The notes: a model not told the origin generated them from the letters alone. Positions 10,761 through 23,565 are shown, counted from the first letter of the stretch. The stretch: 64,000 nucleotides of DNA from Todiramphus chloris collaris (GCA_025345505.1 JANVCC010000011.1:134055-198054), one strand, 5' to 3'. A program made the numbers and translations.

Positions 10761-13410
10761 TGGCCTTCTCGGAGTTTTATAAAATGAAATAATGCTGTTG
10801 TCCACGTGGCCCTTGATTAAAACAACCCGAAATGCCCCCTTTTATTTTATGTTACTTGGTTTTTTTTCCCCATTTTTTTTTTTTTTTGGCAAATCCATTG
10901 TATTGTTGACATGTTCATTTATGATCCAATATCGCCCTAGGTTATTTTTTCTTGCTCAGCAACTTGGTTATTACCCACCCGCTCAGCGTCCACTGCTCTT
11001 GCACTTGTCTTCACTGGGTGTTACCAGGCTGTTGCGGTTTGCCCCAATTTGATCTTGAGCCATCCGTGTTGTTTCATTTTTTTTTTGCTTTATTGTGGAC
11101 TTGCTTTTATATAAATTGCTTAATAATTTTTTCTGGTGTCTTCCCATTGATTGCAAGGGGAGTTAAATCTCTTGATTTGCTTTAGCTTTTCCAAACTCCG
11201 CTCTGTAGCTGTTTCCTTTTTGATCCCAAAAGCACTTTGAGACTTTGTGAGCGAGTATAAGTGGATCGTCTATATGCAAATGTCTTAATTTTTCCTCTGC
11301 TGAGTTATATTTGGTAAAAATCAACATCTTAAGTGATGCCTGTTTTCATTATGTTGATATTTCATTATGATAACTAAAAAGTACAAACGTCATACAAGTT
11401 CAAATCAATTATTTAAATCAAGACACTTCGCAATCTTGATTGAATTACTCAACTTAGATGTATTTAAATGCGAGTCTGTTCTTTTTCTCTGCTGTCAAGA
11501 CTTCCAGTCCAGTGGCTGCCGTGGCTTTTATTGGTTGTAATGAGGTCCAAAATAGTTACTTCGCGTTACGAATTGTCACCTATGATTTTGGGAAACTAAT
11601 CCCTTATAATTACTTGCTGTGTCACAGTCCCTGTACATCTCCCGTCTCCTCTGTAACCTCACATCCTTGCCCCCCCTTTATGTACCCATGGAGTCACATA
11701 CCCTACTTCTTGACTTGGTGCTTCCCAGAACCTCTTCCTGGGCTTCACTCATTAAAGCACAGTGAGGTACTGCCGAGTTCCTGTGGAAATTCAGCTTTTC
11801 TGCAGTGCTGATAACTTGTCAAAGATGTGAGTCTGTCTTCCTGGTCTTTGCAGGGGTACGCTGCAGCCGTCTCTTCCTTTTTCTATCTCAGCACCATTGA
11901 ACTAATGATTTTAAAGTCCAGTCACACGCTCATCATACCAGATGTGATTTTTTTTCTTCTTGCCAGTCAGGGTTTTATTTGTTCCTGCTTGTTATTCAAA
12001 CTCCTTGCACCCATATACAGCAATAGAAAAATTCATTTTCTTTATGGACGCTCTTGTCTGACTTTGAACCTCGTTTGCCCTTCTAAGTGTCCTTCTCTTG
12101 TATTTAGCTTATTCCTTTCCTCGATGCATCAGCAGTTTCATCTGGGAAGGTGTCTTATTAGTTGGAAAGATGCTGGCTCTGCAATTCATGATCTCCCTGC
12201 TCCCTGCAATATCGTTCCATCACTCACATCCAAATATTCTCATCAGTTGCACAGCCTTGTTCAGTTTGACCTTTTTTGCCTTCTCTTGCATCTAGGACCG
12301 GACGCATGTTTTAGCTCGAGGATCGGCAACCTGTGGGCATGCAATCAGGCTATGAATGGGGTGCAGCCTTAATAGCATCGGCATTTTGAGGCAGCAGTTT
12401 GCAATTTCTGGCTCTCCCCGAGCTCTGGGCTCAGCAAAAGCCGCTGCCTTGTGTAGAAGCAAGATACCGTTGACCAGCAGATTCCTGCCTGTTCGAGAGG
12501 AAGCTTCTACCAGATCTTACTAGGTTTCTCTTAGCACACTCGAGCCGTAGCGTGGGGATAAAAAAGCCTGGCGTGGCACCCTACAGAGATTGCCAAACCT
12601 TGACTTAAGACTTTCCCTTCCAGTTCTTTTCCAGGATCCCTGCAATCTTTTCTCATCCGCTTGGTTCCCGCTGACGCCGAGTTGCTGCTCCCATAGGCAT
12701 GCTTACTGCTTTTGGCCAGAGCAATCAGCCAACATTTGCCATCATCTGTTGAAAGAGGCAATGGATGACGGCGCAGGTATTTCTCGGAGGCAATCCTGCT
12801 GATTCCCAGAGCGTGTTTGCAGAGGCTGGTTTTTCCAAACTCAGTCTGAAGCAGGCAGCAGGAGACCATTTTGCTCGGTATTCCAAGGTCGTTTTTTTCC
12901 TGCCAGCGCTAAATACCCGCGTGCCCGCGCAACACATGTAGGCACAGAGCTTTTCTGTGACTTAGACCACGGGTGTTTCTCTGGCTGTCCTTGACTTTCT
13001 CGTGCTTTCCTGATGCTCTTCACTGACGTTTCTGGCTCTGTCAGTAGGCTTGAAAGCGTGCGTATTCTCTCCTGTTCTCTGCGGTTTACATAGTTTCCCC
13101 CTCTACTAAAACAAAGCCTGATGATGCTCTTTGTTTGTGTTCAGCCCTTGGGAAGCTTTTTTTACTCACATCTGTTTAGGCCACTTTGTGGCTAGTCTTG
13201 CTGGCTTTACCCTTTCCATTCAAAATTCCATGTTAACAGATTTGTCTTCAATGGAGATTTTTTTGGATGAGTTCATAATCTGGTGCAGCCTTGTGTTTTC
13301 ACTTCAGGGGAGATTGTGCTGCAGGAGAAGCCAAATCTCCAGCTGTTTTTGTTGTGACAGCCAGCAATAAATGATGGTGCCATTTCTCATCATTTATCAT
13401 CAATCCTGGT
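10761..13410. other. Unique DNA, no gene seen
   Basis: T-rich tracts at 10861-10888 and 11078-11089. Frames up to 181 codons are open on the plus strand (11827-12372) but have no recognisable domain and overlap other open frames. A small hairpin lies at 11416-11441. CpGs are slightly more frequent near 12300-12920. Confidence 0.6.
11416..11441. repeat. 8-bp perfect hairpin
   Basis: aatcaaga at 11416-11423 is the exact reverse complement of tcttgatt at 11434-11441, with a 10-nt loop. Too short to be called an RNA gene. Confidence 0.7.
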
Positions 13411-13719
13411 TAACCAGGGAGGTCCCAGTAGACTGAAGGTTACCAAATGTGACGCCTGTCTACAAGAAGAGCTGGAAGGAGGATCAGGGGAGGTTTAGGT
13501 TGGATATCAGGAACAATTTCTTCTGCAAAAGGGTTGTCAAGGTCTGTCCCAGGCTGCCCAAGGCAGTGGTGGAGTCCCCATCCCTGGAGGGGATTTCAAA
13601 GCTGTGGAGATGTGGTGCTGAGGGACATGGTTTAGTGGTGACCTGGCAGTGCTGGGTTAATGGTTGGACTTGATGATCTTGAAAGTCTTTTCCAACTAAA
13701 ATGATTATGTTTCTATGAT
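13411..13719 (+). mobile_element. CR1 type B with large internal deletion
   Basis: The first 80 bases encode the start of the RT domain: from 13449 the frame reads VTPVYKKSWKEDQG, matching the VTPIYKKGRKEDPGNYRPVSL motif of CR1 ORF2. Directly after this, near 13484-13491, the sequence becomes the C-terminal RFRLDIRNNF segment, then the type B 3' end and tail (13719). Most of the RT domain between these points is missing. The junction lies in a caggggagg-like sequence that both sides could share, so the deletion probably used microhomology. Confidence 0.88.
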
Positions 13720-13798
13720 CTCATGGCCAGATCATGGGAGACCAGCATCCGGTTCTTTCCACACCCACAAGTTCCATGTAGTTCACAAAGTGCATAAG

Positions 13799-13840
13799 CG
13801 GTGCCTCAGTTTCCCATTTGGACTATGTCAAAAATGGTTG
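13799..13840 (-). repeat. Possible MIR core remnant
   Basis: gtgcctcagtttcccattt followed by caaaaatgg is the signature of the MIR core on the minus strand. Only about 40 bases can be matched. Confidence 0.45.
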
Positions 13841-16027
13841 GCAATGCCTGTACTAATCAAGATAGATAATCAAAACATTGGGAGATGCCACAGTGATGAC
13901 TTCCCCCACTTCTTTATCACAGAAGGAATGAAAAGGTTGTTGACCATGTGCTTGTGGTCACTTTTTTGGGTTCCTCCATCGTGCCGTACATGAAGTTTTT
14001 TTCAAGTTTTGCACCGTTTTCAAAACGGCACCGAATTGTTCTGCTTACATGGAATAGGCTCTTGCAGAAAATGTGTAACTTCAGCTCTGCAGAGACTATT
14101 CTGGTGTCTTCCTTGTTTCAGTTTACAGTTCAGGCTGGTGCCTTTGATCTGCAAAACTCTTGATTTGAATCTTATCTCCTTGTGAGACCTCTTTCCCCAG
14201 GCTTGTGCTGGCAGTCAGGATTAGCTGGGCTTTACTTCCTTAACAATCTTGTTTTTAAATCTGAGAGGCCTTGAGCAGAGTTTTCTTCTGGGGCAGGGGG
14301 GGCATTGATTCTGGAATATGTTTTTTCTCAGTGTTATCAGGATTTTCTGGCTATCGAGATAAGCTGCGGGGCTTACAGATCCCGGAGTTTTCTTCCTGCA
14401 GTAGCAACTGGGGGAAGCCATGTGTGTCTTCAGCTGTTTTAGGTTTTATCTGACCTTCCAATGATTTTACCTTTTCATTATTATTTCCTATTTCGTGCTT
14501 TGTACGTGTGTGTCTAATAACGAAAATAAAGTGGGAACAACATTGAAGAAAATAATCCTTTATCTTTGGTTTTTGGTTTCTGCCTGCCCTCCAGAGATGC
14601 TGGCAGGGTAGGAGAAGTATCGGCGTGGTTTGAGGTCTGAGGAAGGAGAACACAGGGCCAAACAGGTGTGCTCGGTTAAGTTCTAGAATCAGGAGGCTGT
14701 TGTCTTCAAAGTTCATAACTTGTTCTGATTTAAAAAGAAAATAAAACTGGAGAATCTTAAGGACCAAGCTAGCAACACACATCTTCTGTATCTTGACAAG
14801 TTTCATTAACTCTGACAGCGAGGCTGTTTTTTGAATGTGGACTTGTGCAGGTGTCAGGTCTGTGGGTCTGTAGAAGTGTGGGCTGTTCTGGAGTGAGGTC
14901 ACTCATCTAGAAAGTTTGAAGTATGCCCATTGCTGTTACTTCTGGCTATGGTACATCCATAGGAAGAAAAATGTACATCAGTAGCGCCCCGTGGACATAA
15001 GATACTCATAAGATACACATGCAGCCATATAACTTCTCAAGCAATAACGGCTACCTGAAAAGCTGACCATAAATTCTTGTTGATGCTAAAACAATCTTGC
15101 TGATGCTAAAAGGTACAACTGCAGAATCCCAAGATAGTGCAGTGCAAAATAAACTCGAAAACAAAGAGACCCCTTGCTGCCATCTGTGTCTCCGTCTCCG
15201 CAGAATAAGTACTCTGATTGTATTTTGTGACTGCAAATTCCTGAAGAGCTGGCACCAAATCCAGAAATCCTGAAGCTGTTCTTTGAAGGCAAGAAGTTTT
15301 GTGTAGGTGTCTTGCAGTAATTTTAACTCCTTCCCTTGGTACTCTCTCTGAACTAAGGCTCTCACTTGACTCCCAGTGTAAAATACAGAGTGCTCTAAAG
15401 GCTTGTCCGATAGCCAAGCATCAGGACATAGTATATTGAGACTGCGTACTAAAAACACCTCAAGTACCTTCATGGCTTCCTTCTCAGAGTACCTGAGCTG
15501 CTTGCAAACTGTAGTGAACATAACAGTGCTTTCAGAGGTAGGGAAATGATGCTTGCCCCAGTTCCCCATGTAAAATGTGCATCAGATGGGCTGAGAGCCT
15601 GGTTTTGTCTCTAGATGGATGCAAGTCCTCGGTGCTGTGAAAGGCGTAGTTCTGCCCTCCTCCGTGCTGTACTCTTAAGTACCTTGTGCTGAAGGCATAG
15701 TTTCATCAGATACTGATGGAACCAATATGCCAATACCTTCTGCTTGGAGCTGCCCAGTTACGTTTCCACTTGGCATGAGCTTGAGAGCACATGGCCAAAG
15801 AGAAGGGAGGAGAGGAGAGATTGCATCTTCTGGTAACACCATGACTTTATTGACTTAAATGACTTCAAGTTTGCCTTCAGGAACTGAAACAACATCCTCA
15901 GGGTGTACTTTTATGGTGTGTTCGAGGTAAGGGGATTGGCCACCTTGCTACAACCGTCTGTGATGCTTGTCCGACTGTGTGATGATCTGATTTGGTGCTT
16001 TGAGCTGGCAGGAGAAAAACCTACAGG

Positions 16028-16095
16028 AAAACCTTGCAAATAGCCAATAAAAACCTTGCCAATTACCAAGAAAAGCATTGCAAAGCATAAATTAG
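16028..16095. repeat. Three imperfect tandem units of about 22 bp
   Basis: aaaaccttgcaaatagcca, then aaaaaccttgccaattacc, then aaaagcattgcaaagca follow each other with small differences. Probably an old local duplication. Confidence 0.55.
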
Positions 16096-16245
16096 AAGGG
16101 GAAGAATAAGCACAGGGATAACATCTGGCATCTTCTGGGACTTCTAGCAGGGCAACTCCCTTTTATTGTATTTTTAAAGTTATAGTAATGCAGTGTTTCT
16201 TTTGTGGGCTCACAAAGGTGGACGCCAGAAGCTGATTTGATCTTG

Positions 16246-16425
16246 TCACAGAATCAGAGAATCATAGCATGCTAGAGGTTGGAAGGGACCTTTTGAGATC
16301 TTGGTGTCCAGCCCTCCTGCGAAAGCAGGATCACCCAGGGCAGGCCACAGAGGAACGTGATCGGGTGGATTTTGAAAGTCTCTAGAGAAGGAGACTCCAT
16401 AATCTCTTTTGTCATCCTCTTGAGG
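16246..16425 (-). mobile_element. CR1 type C fragment
   Basis: Starts with the tail complement (tcacagaatcagagaatcatag), passes ggttggaagggacc and gcaggatcaccc, and contains the type C body motif agagaaggagactcc. It fades out near 16425. Confidence 0.88.
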
Positions 16426-18194
16426 ATCTTGCCATTTAGTAAAGAGGGGGTGGAAAAAACTCCGGAGGTTGAATTTACTTAAGATGTGCTCTTGAGATGA
16501 ACCGCGGATGCTTTGTTCGAGATCAGTAGTCTATGGAAATCTTTTTATATTGAAATAATTTAATGGGAGTATCCGTTTTAAGATTACTGGGGAGTATCCA
16601 GAGTCTATTCCTGGTACAGAGAGTGGAAATCTGTTTTAATTGGAGCAGCTTCCTGCCAGAGTGGTAACAGTAAGAATGCTCAGTAAGTAGCCTGGGAGAT
16701 GATAAAACCCCCAGGCATTTTGCATCCATTTCAAGTAGCCTGAGTACTGTAAGAAACACCAGAAATTGGGCACCACCTGGGAAAAGAGTTTCTGTGTAGG
16801 GGATTCAGTGACTAGATAGTAAACCTTCCCCCGAAGTACCTGAATCTATGGGGACATAGTCCCTGAGTTCACCTTTTGTGTTTGTTTTATTGAATATCTC
16901 AGAGAGGGGATAAAAATCCCCCGCTGCCACAAATAGCACTTGAGATTTCTTTGTTGCTCATGTATAATTAACCCTCACGGTTTCTCCCCTCGTTGGTTCA
17001 TTTCCGTTTTTGTAGCCACCATAACAGGAGTGAAGAAACAAAAACAATTGAAACTAGGAAATGAAGACAAAACGTTATCAGATAACCCGGGGAAGTCAGA
17101 GAGCTGGAAGCCTTTAAAAATAGTTTTTTTGAAGATAACTGTATCCCGCTAATCTCAGGAAAAAAAAAAAAGCTTCAGGTACTGTATTTTTAAAACCAGT
17201 TTAGCTTTCCAGAATGTCTGGAAAAGTGAGCTTGGCCCTCAGAAGTGTTTCTCCTTCAGCAGTTAGTCTTAGAAGTTTTTGTTTACAAGGGTCATTTATC
17301 CTTGTTTGTCTGTGTACCTGTAATACACATTGATAACAAAACCTCTGAATGGGTTTTTTTAATTTTCTCTGCACTAAAATAAAGAGGAAAATGAAAATAC
17401 TGTGTTCAAAAATAAATTCCAGATAATCTGGGACGACGGACATGGAAATATCTCTGCTCTAAACATATGTTTGTTGCCACGGCAGGAAAGACTGTGCTGT
17501 AATCTTCATTTTCATACTCTAATTATAGTTTGAGCCCTTCTAAAATTTACCTCTAAGTTTCCTTAACTTAGGCTGTCTGTTTTCAGAACGTTTGTGCTGT
17601 GTATGTCTAATGGATCTGACCAGAAGCAGCTGATTTTTATCTGAATGCTGATTTTTATTATTTTTTTTTTTCCTGGATGGCTGTCTTAAAGGCAATGATA
17701 GCACAGTATCTTCTTATCCTCTGAAACTGCAGCTGCTTGAAGTATCCTGCACAGACTTATTCGTGAGGTGATACAGTACAGAGTCCCGTGCTCAGAGCCT
17801 AACAGCATATTCTGGTTTAGAAAAGGATAAACTGAAATTTGCAGAGAAGATTCTCATTCTCTGTCTTGCTTTGGAATTCTTGAATGCACTGTATTTTTTA
17901 CTATATTTTTCATGTTTCAGAGGAGAATCCATGCAGTAAAATAAACCTGTTATCACATAGGGTTAGTAGAGGCTCTTTTTTAGGGGGACCCTTTTAGCAG
18001 AACACAAAGGGAGAGAGAGAATGGAGGTTCACACTGCAGTTTCATCACTTGAAGGAAGTTATTACATGGTTTGAACCTTTTTGACAAAGTTGGATACAAC
18101 GATAGTTGTAATACTTATCTGATAGAGTTATAGAATATTTATTTGATAAGAGTTGTTTAAGTAGGATGTTTGCCTTCATAACAGTGTAATTCCT
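16426..18194. other. Unique AT-rich DNA, no gene seen
   Basis: No repeat or exon recognised. A-run at 17160-17172 and T-runs near 17347 and 17658. Confidence 0.65.
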
Positions 18195-18568
18195 GTGAGG
18201 CCAGGCTGAGAGAGCTGGGGTTGTTCAGCCTGGAGAAGACTCCAGGGAGACCTTCTTGAGGCCTTTCAGTACTAAAAGGAGCCCATCAGAAAGATGGGGA
18301 CAGGCTTTTTAGCAGGGCCTGTTGTGACAGGACAAGGAATGATGGTTTTAAACTAAAAGGGGAAGATTCAGACCAGAGAGAAGGAAGAAATGTTTTATGC
18401 TGAGGGTTGCGCAGAGAGGTGGTCGATGCCCCATCCCTGGAAACATTCCAGGTGAGGTTGTCTGGGGCTCTGAGCAACCTGCTCTAGTTGCTGATGTCCC
18501 TGTCTATAGAAGGGAGATTTGACTAGATGACCTTGAAGGGTCTCTTCCAACCCAAAGCATTATATCAT
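18195..18568 (+). mobile_element. CR1 type A, frame-deleted subfamily
   Basis: 5'-truncated within the ARLRELGLF segment (gtgaggccaggctgag) and complete at the 3' side to a decayed tail (gcattatatcat). Contains the one-base deletion near 18276 shared with other members of the subfamily. A further gap near 18229 removes most of EKRRL, and the VVRHW...PR region at 18402 is also shortened. Confidence 0.93.
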
Positions 18569-18600
18569 TGCTCTCCCCAGAGCCACCTCTCAGCTTGTCC

Positions 18601-18665
18601 CCACAGCAGAGGAGTTCCAGCCCTAGAATCATTTTTGTGGCTTCCTCTGGACCTGCTCCAAGAGG
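18601..18665 (-). mobile_element. CR1 internal fragment
   Basis: Complement of the RRATK..RGLE..L segment of ORF2 (cagcagaggagttccagccc, then cttcctctggacc). It has no 3' end, so it is the remainder of a larger copy cut by later deletion, lying about 30 bases after the plus-strand copy. Confidence 0.7.
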
Positions 18666-19354
18666 AGGCTTTCACTTCAAGTTCTTTAAGAGGTATAAGC
18701 TTTGAGTAACTAAAAGCCATAGATCTGGCAAGTTGTGAAAATCCACTTTTCCACGGTTATTGTTTTCAACTTACCTGTTTGTGATTCTGCCATGTACACA
18801 CAGGCATGCGATAAGCACCCCTTAAAAATACCCTCATATCAGAACATTGAGAGACAGTCAAGGCTCAAATAATAACAGAAGTGCTTAAAGACTTGAACTC
18901 AGTCTTGTCAGAGCAGATCTACTCCTAACGTCACGTTGCTATTGAGTTAATAATGCCTAAATAGGCTGCCCGTTCATTTCTTCGCTAGGAAATTAAATTG
19001 GCTTGGCTGTGCTCAAATTACTGTTTGCAAATGAAGTAGCTGGAAGGAGAGCAGCAGCGCTATGAAGTTACCCTCGTCCTGCGGTGCCTGCAGACCTCTG
19101 GGCATGTAGCAACAAATGAAGCTGTTCGTTAAATTCTGTCCCAGCAAACTGCGACTTCTGAGGCTTTTTAGTACCAAGTGACGTTCTGATTAAGAAAATT
19201 GGCACTTTGTTACCAAATGTAGATGGTATTAATCACGTTAAGAACGGTTGTTGGCTTTCAAACAGTGAAAAGGAACGAGTTATTGTGGTTAAATGGATGG
19301 GATTTTAGCAGGGTTTCAACAAGCTAGCAGTGGACCCGAGAGAAACCTGTTCTT

Positions 19355-19446
19355 TCTGGTGTCCCTGCCCATGGTAGGGGGGTTGGAACAAAATGATCTT
19401 TAAGGTCTCTTCCAACCCAAACCATTCTGTCATTGGTTCTATGATT
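19355..19446 (+). mobile_element. CR1 type A, 3'-end stub
   Basis: Starts at ggtgtccctgcccatgg, passes ggggttggaac and the ttccaacccaaaccattctg tail. Severely 5'-truncated. Confidence 0.9.
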
Positions 19447-21819
19447 TTTATTACTGCTCTCGAAGTAGGCTCGCCAGTGCTGTGTGTGAATGAGATCTCG
19501 TACAGAGGGACAAAGCAATATATCATGATCTGTTAAACCTGGAGAGTGGATGGGCACCTTGGTGGTGTCTATTTCTCCCTGACTGCCCAGACTGGAGGGA
19601 CAGTGGAGACCATTCAGCTCTCCCGCTTAGATGTGCTCTTCGAGAGCAGATTTTGTCAAATGAGGTGGTTCCAACTGCCCGATTCCTTGGGCTTGGCATC
19701 TTTGTGTTTGCTTAAAGCTGTATTCGAAGAGGAGAATAAAATAGACACCGAGGAATGCTGCTGGAGGTAAGAGTTGTAAGCCTTGCGTACTGTGTGAGGT
19801 GGAAGAAGGTGAGAGTTTTATGATGAGTAGTTAACGCTGAAAGGGATTCAGAGGTCAGTGGTGGGCAAAGCAGGTTAAAATAAACACGATGGTTGTTGTT
19901 GCAGCAAAAAAAAAAAGACGTCATGAGCCAAAAAATATTTATAAGAGACCAGATCTCACTTCTGGATTTGGTACTCATGACTTTCGTACAGGGAGATTGT
20001 GTGTGATTTCCATTTCAGTATCTTGAAATAGCTCTTGGATAAGTTGTAGGGGAAGAGAAGAAACACAAAAATAGTCCTGAGGATGAGAAAGAACCACATA
20101 CAGAGAAGCTTAAGCTAAGTCTGTTTAGTTTATCAGAGAGAGCACTTGACTGCAGTAGCATCACAGAGAGAAAATTCCAGGCACTATGTCCACCTGTGCA
20201 GCCAAGGAAATTGTACCTAAAATCAGCCTTTTAAAGGGGAAATTGGGCAGTTCAGAGTTGAAGCGAGGCATGATTTTAATAAGGAGATGAATTGCCCATC
20301 ATAATGAACGATCAAACAAAAGAGAGCATTTTCTATCTCTAGAAATTCCCTATTGATCGCTTTTCATTTAAAACTGTAGGCCAATGGAGGGTATGTTCTT
20401 CTTGAGTGTTAGTTTTGGTGTGTGAGTGCTATTTAATGGCACATGGTAGGCAGGAGGGTAATTTTGGTGGAGCTGTGATCTCTTCTTGGCCTTAAAATTG
20501 ATGAAACTCTGAACACATCTTTTCTTCCTGGGCAGAAAGCATTGTGGAAAGGCACTAAGCACTGTTAACCTGTGATTGCATTACAGAGGTTGTGTTAGGA
20601 GGTGATGGAGTTTGTTAATTGAAACATCAGTTTTTACATGATAGGCCAACCTTTGCTTTAAAAATAATTCCTCATTCTAGTTAAAAATTCCTGTGTGGGA
20701 TGGTAAGGGTGGGTTTGGGTTATAGCTCAAATTAGCCATGAGCTGAAGACAAGCCCTGAAAATGTTGTGCAGCACACAGCGACGATGGGAGTGGAATCAC
20801 ATTGCTGAGAGTTAAGGGTAAATGTCTTCATTTAGAATATAATTTGTAAAAGCTGTAAAATACATGCGGAAACCTGGGATGTTTGGAAATTTGATGGTAC
20901 TCATGGGGCAATGGGTCGGGGCTTGGTGATCTCAGTTTAGGATGAGTTGAGGAAGGGATTTATGAAAGGCAAGCACCTGCAGAATTGCTACTTCCAAACC
21001 ATCTGTAAACTTTCTTTCTCCCCAAAGTGCTCTCATCCTGAGTGTTTACCTCTGACTGCTGTGCCTTTGGAAAAGAACTCAGAAAACCATAAAATGGAAT
21101 TGGAAGTGCATGTCAGCACCAGCTAAAATGACACAGAAAGAATGCTGCAAGGCATGTGAGCAGCAAGACAAAGACTCTATTTAAATCTACTGCCTCCGGG
21201 TGAGGTGTTATAGTATCTGGATGTCTCCAGATGATCTGTTGTGGTCACTGAAGCCAGGCTTCACCCAGGTACCGGGCGGACTCTATTCATAGCGGTCTTC
21301 GGAAAATGTGCCACGTGCATCGATCGGTCTTTGTCTGCCTCTAAAACCTCTTTCTGCCAGTTCTGCCTTACAATCAAAACTGCTGGTTTGAGTGATATTT
21401 GAAGTGATCTAAGAATACTTTAGATGTATTGTCAAGGGATTCGGTGCTAAATAAATTATAGGAAAGGTGAGATCCTAGCAAGTGTTTGGATAACATAAGC
21501 AAGACTAATGGTTTTTAACCTGTTTTCTGAACAGCAGGACATGATGGATCAAAGAAAAAAAAAATTGATTCGGTTGCTTCTTCGTACCAAAACTTTCAAG
21601 AACTGAAAATGAGCAGCTGAAGTAAGAGATTTAGGGCTTAGGGAAAAAACCTGTGTGATGAAAGAAACTGGTCTGGGAGGTTATGAAAGTACAGGTTGGC
21701 AGCTCTGTCAGCTTCATCATTTCCTCATACTGATCTGCTGTAGAAGACTTTGGCCAGGATAGTGTAGCCTGGATAGTTACTTCTCAATTTTTTTGTTATT
21801 TTTTTTGTTAATCAACAAT

Positions 21820-21868
21820 TTATTATTGTTTATTATTGTATTTATTATCGTATAACAAATTATTATTG
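21820..21868. repeat. AT-rich short tandem repeat, unit near ttattattgt
   Basis: Several imperfect copies of ttattattgt follow one another, with variants atttattatcg and aaattattattg. Likely a decayed minisatellite in an AT-rich patch. Confidence 0.75.
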
Positions 21869-22238
21869 TGCCGTAAAGAAGATTTTAGTTTCTAGAAAGC
21901 TGATCTCCTTTGCCATTGGGGAGAAAAAGGAACTGCAGAGGTGGAGGGTTGATGGTTGAGGGGAGGTGGTTGTACTTGAGGAGTCTGGGAAGAAGGCAAG
22001 TGTGAATTTTCATGTGCCTCCCTCCCTGCCCTTCCCCTGTTAACCTGCAAATAACATTTCTTGCAGTTCCCGACCACGTTTGCTCCTAAAATAGGTATTT
22101 AGGGCTTTGTTTCCGTACCTGATTCATAGGGGAAGACATTTAGGATTTCCCAATGTGTCAGTGTTGCTTGCAGCAGTGGCAGCCAGATGTGGTGGTCTGG
22201 TAGTGATGATGCTTACAGGAAGGGGGAAAGATAGTTCT

Positions 22239-22603
22239 GCTGGGGCTGTTTAGCCTTGAGAAGAGACGTCTGAGGAAGGAATCTTCTCAACACTCAGCAG
22301 TATCTAAATAAAGGGCGGGGGTCAAGTGAATGGGGCCAGGCTCTTGTCAGTGGTGCCCAGCAACAGGAGAAGGGGCAATGGGTGCAAATTAGAACCCAGG
22401 AGGTTCCATCTGAACAGGAGGAGAAACTTCTTTGCTTTGAGGTTGCCAGAGCCTGGCCCAGGCTGCCCAGAGAGGCTGTGGAGTCTCCTCTGGAGAGATT
22501 CCAAACCCGCCTGAACAATGCAATCCTGGGCAACCTGCTCTGGCTGACCCAGCTTCGATCTCCAGAGGTCGCTTCCAACCCTCGCCATTCTATAATTCTG
22601 TGA
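22239..22603 (+). mobile_element. CR1 type C, plus-strand copy
   Basis: Begins in the [10 protein letters not shown] region (gctggggctgtttagcc), continues through ggcaatgggtgcaaattag and tgcccagagaggctgtggag, and ends in the type C tail (cattctataattctgtga). The ORF2 C-terminus is shifted by several small indels. Confidence 0.92.
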
Positions 22604-23565
22604 AAGATGAGACTGGAAATGAGCAGGGGAGCTCAGGGACACTGTGGTGCTCAGAGTTACATTTCCTCAGAGGTATATTAGCCATGTACTTTTTGCATGG
22701 TAGGGCCACACCTATTTCTTGGCATGGCATTAACACACCAAGATGGTGAAATTTAAACAAAAAGTGTCATGTTTTGTTGCATAGAGTGAGGAACTGGCAG
22801 AATAGATCTGGGGTGCCTGGCACACTACCCTGAGCTGGGCTTTCAGGTGGGGGCTGATAAAGGCTGTGCTTGCACCAGATTAACTAAACTGTCCATCTGT
22901 TTGGAAGTAGATTATTAGGCAACGTACATGAGTTCTTGTGTAGCTGAGCACAACTACCTGCAAAGAATGGGCCACCTGTGCTGGAGATATGTGTGAGAAA
23001 TCCCTTCTTCATATGGTAGGTCTGAATTTGAAGGTGGGACCAGGCACCTTTGCAGGCAGGAATGTGATGGATTAATTCTTGTGTAATGGGTCCCCATTTT
23101 ACAGTGGAGGAACAGAAGTCCAAGGAGGTTAGTTGAGTATTTGCTCACAAATACCACATTTTTTTCTTGAGAGCCCTGAGACGTGTATTGTCAGAGAATC
23201 TTTGCATATTCATATCACTTCATATGTTTGATACAAAGCTCTGTTGGCTGACAGGTCTCAGCATCTAACTTGCAGATTTGGCTGTGAATGTCCAGAAAAT
23301 GAAGATTGCACAATTAGTTAATCAGCTGCAAAGAGTTTTCAGTTGAGCATCACAGAGAGTCTCTATGGCAGAAGCTGGGAAAGATCAGGTCCTTGGGGCA
23401 CTCTTCATTTTAGTGCTTGATAGCAAGACCATACTTGCTGTTCTTGCAGTTTGTTGTCAGCTGTACTATATGCCATCCAACTTCTTCTGCCAAGAGGGTG
23501 AGTCCTGCAGACAACAGTTCTATTCACTCTTAAGGTTAATTTAGTTCTCAAGCAGATTAAGCTCT
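22604..23565. other. Unique DNA, no gene seen
   Basis: One MIR-like stretch at 23085-23150; otherwise nothing recognised. Confidence 0.6.
23085..23150 (+). repeat. Possible MIR core remnant
   Basis: tccccattttacagtggagg, then aggaggttagttgag and ttgctcacaaatacc follow the order of the MIR core (ccccattttacagatgagg, gaggttaagtga, ttgcccaaggtca). Moderate resemblance by eye. Confidence 0.5.

Larger units (their letters stand above)
13720..16245. other. Unique DNA with two unexplained open frames
   Basis: No recognised gene. Two minus-strand frames, 15051-15569 (172 codons) and 14351-14902 (183 codons), are the longest in the window outside CR1, but neither shows a known domain. A MIR-like stretch is at 13799-13840 and imperfect repeats of about 22 bp lie at 16028-16095. 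Confidence 0.55.
18666..22238. other. Mostly unique DNA, no gene seen
   Basis: Contains one CR1 stub (19355-19446) and an AT-rich short tandem repeat (21820-21868), both listed separately. No exon or RNA gene recognised. Confidence 0.6.

Noticed and set aside
11827-12372. 181-codon plus-strand frame
   Set aside because: Pyrimidine-rich strand gives Ser/Leu/Phe/Cys-rich translation with no domain; overlapped by another open frame.
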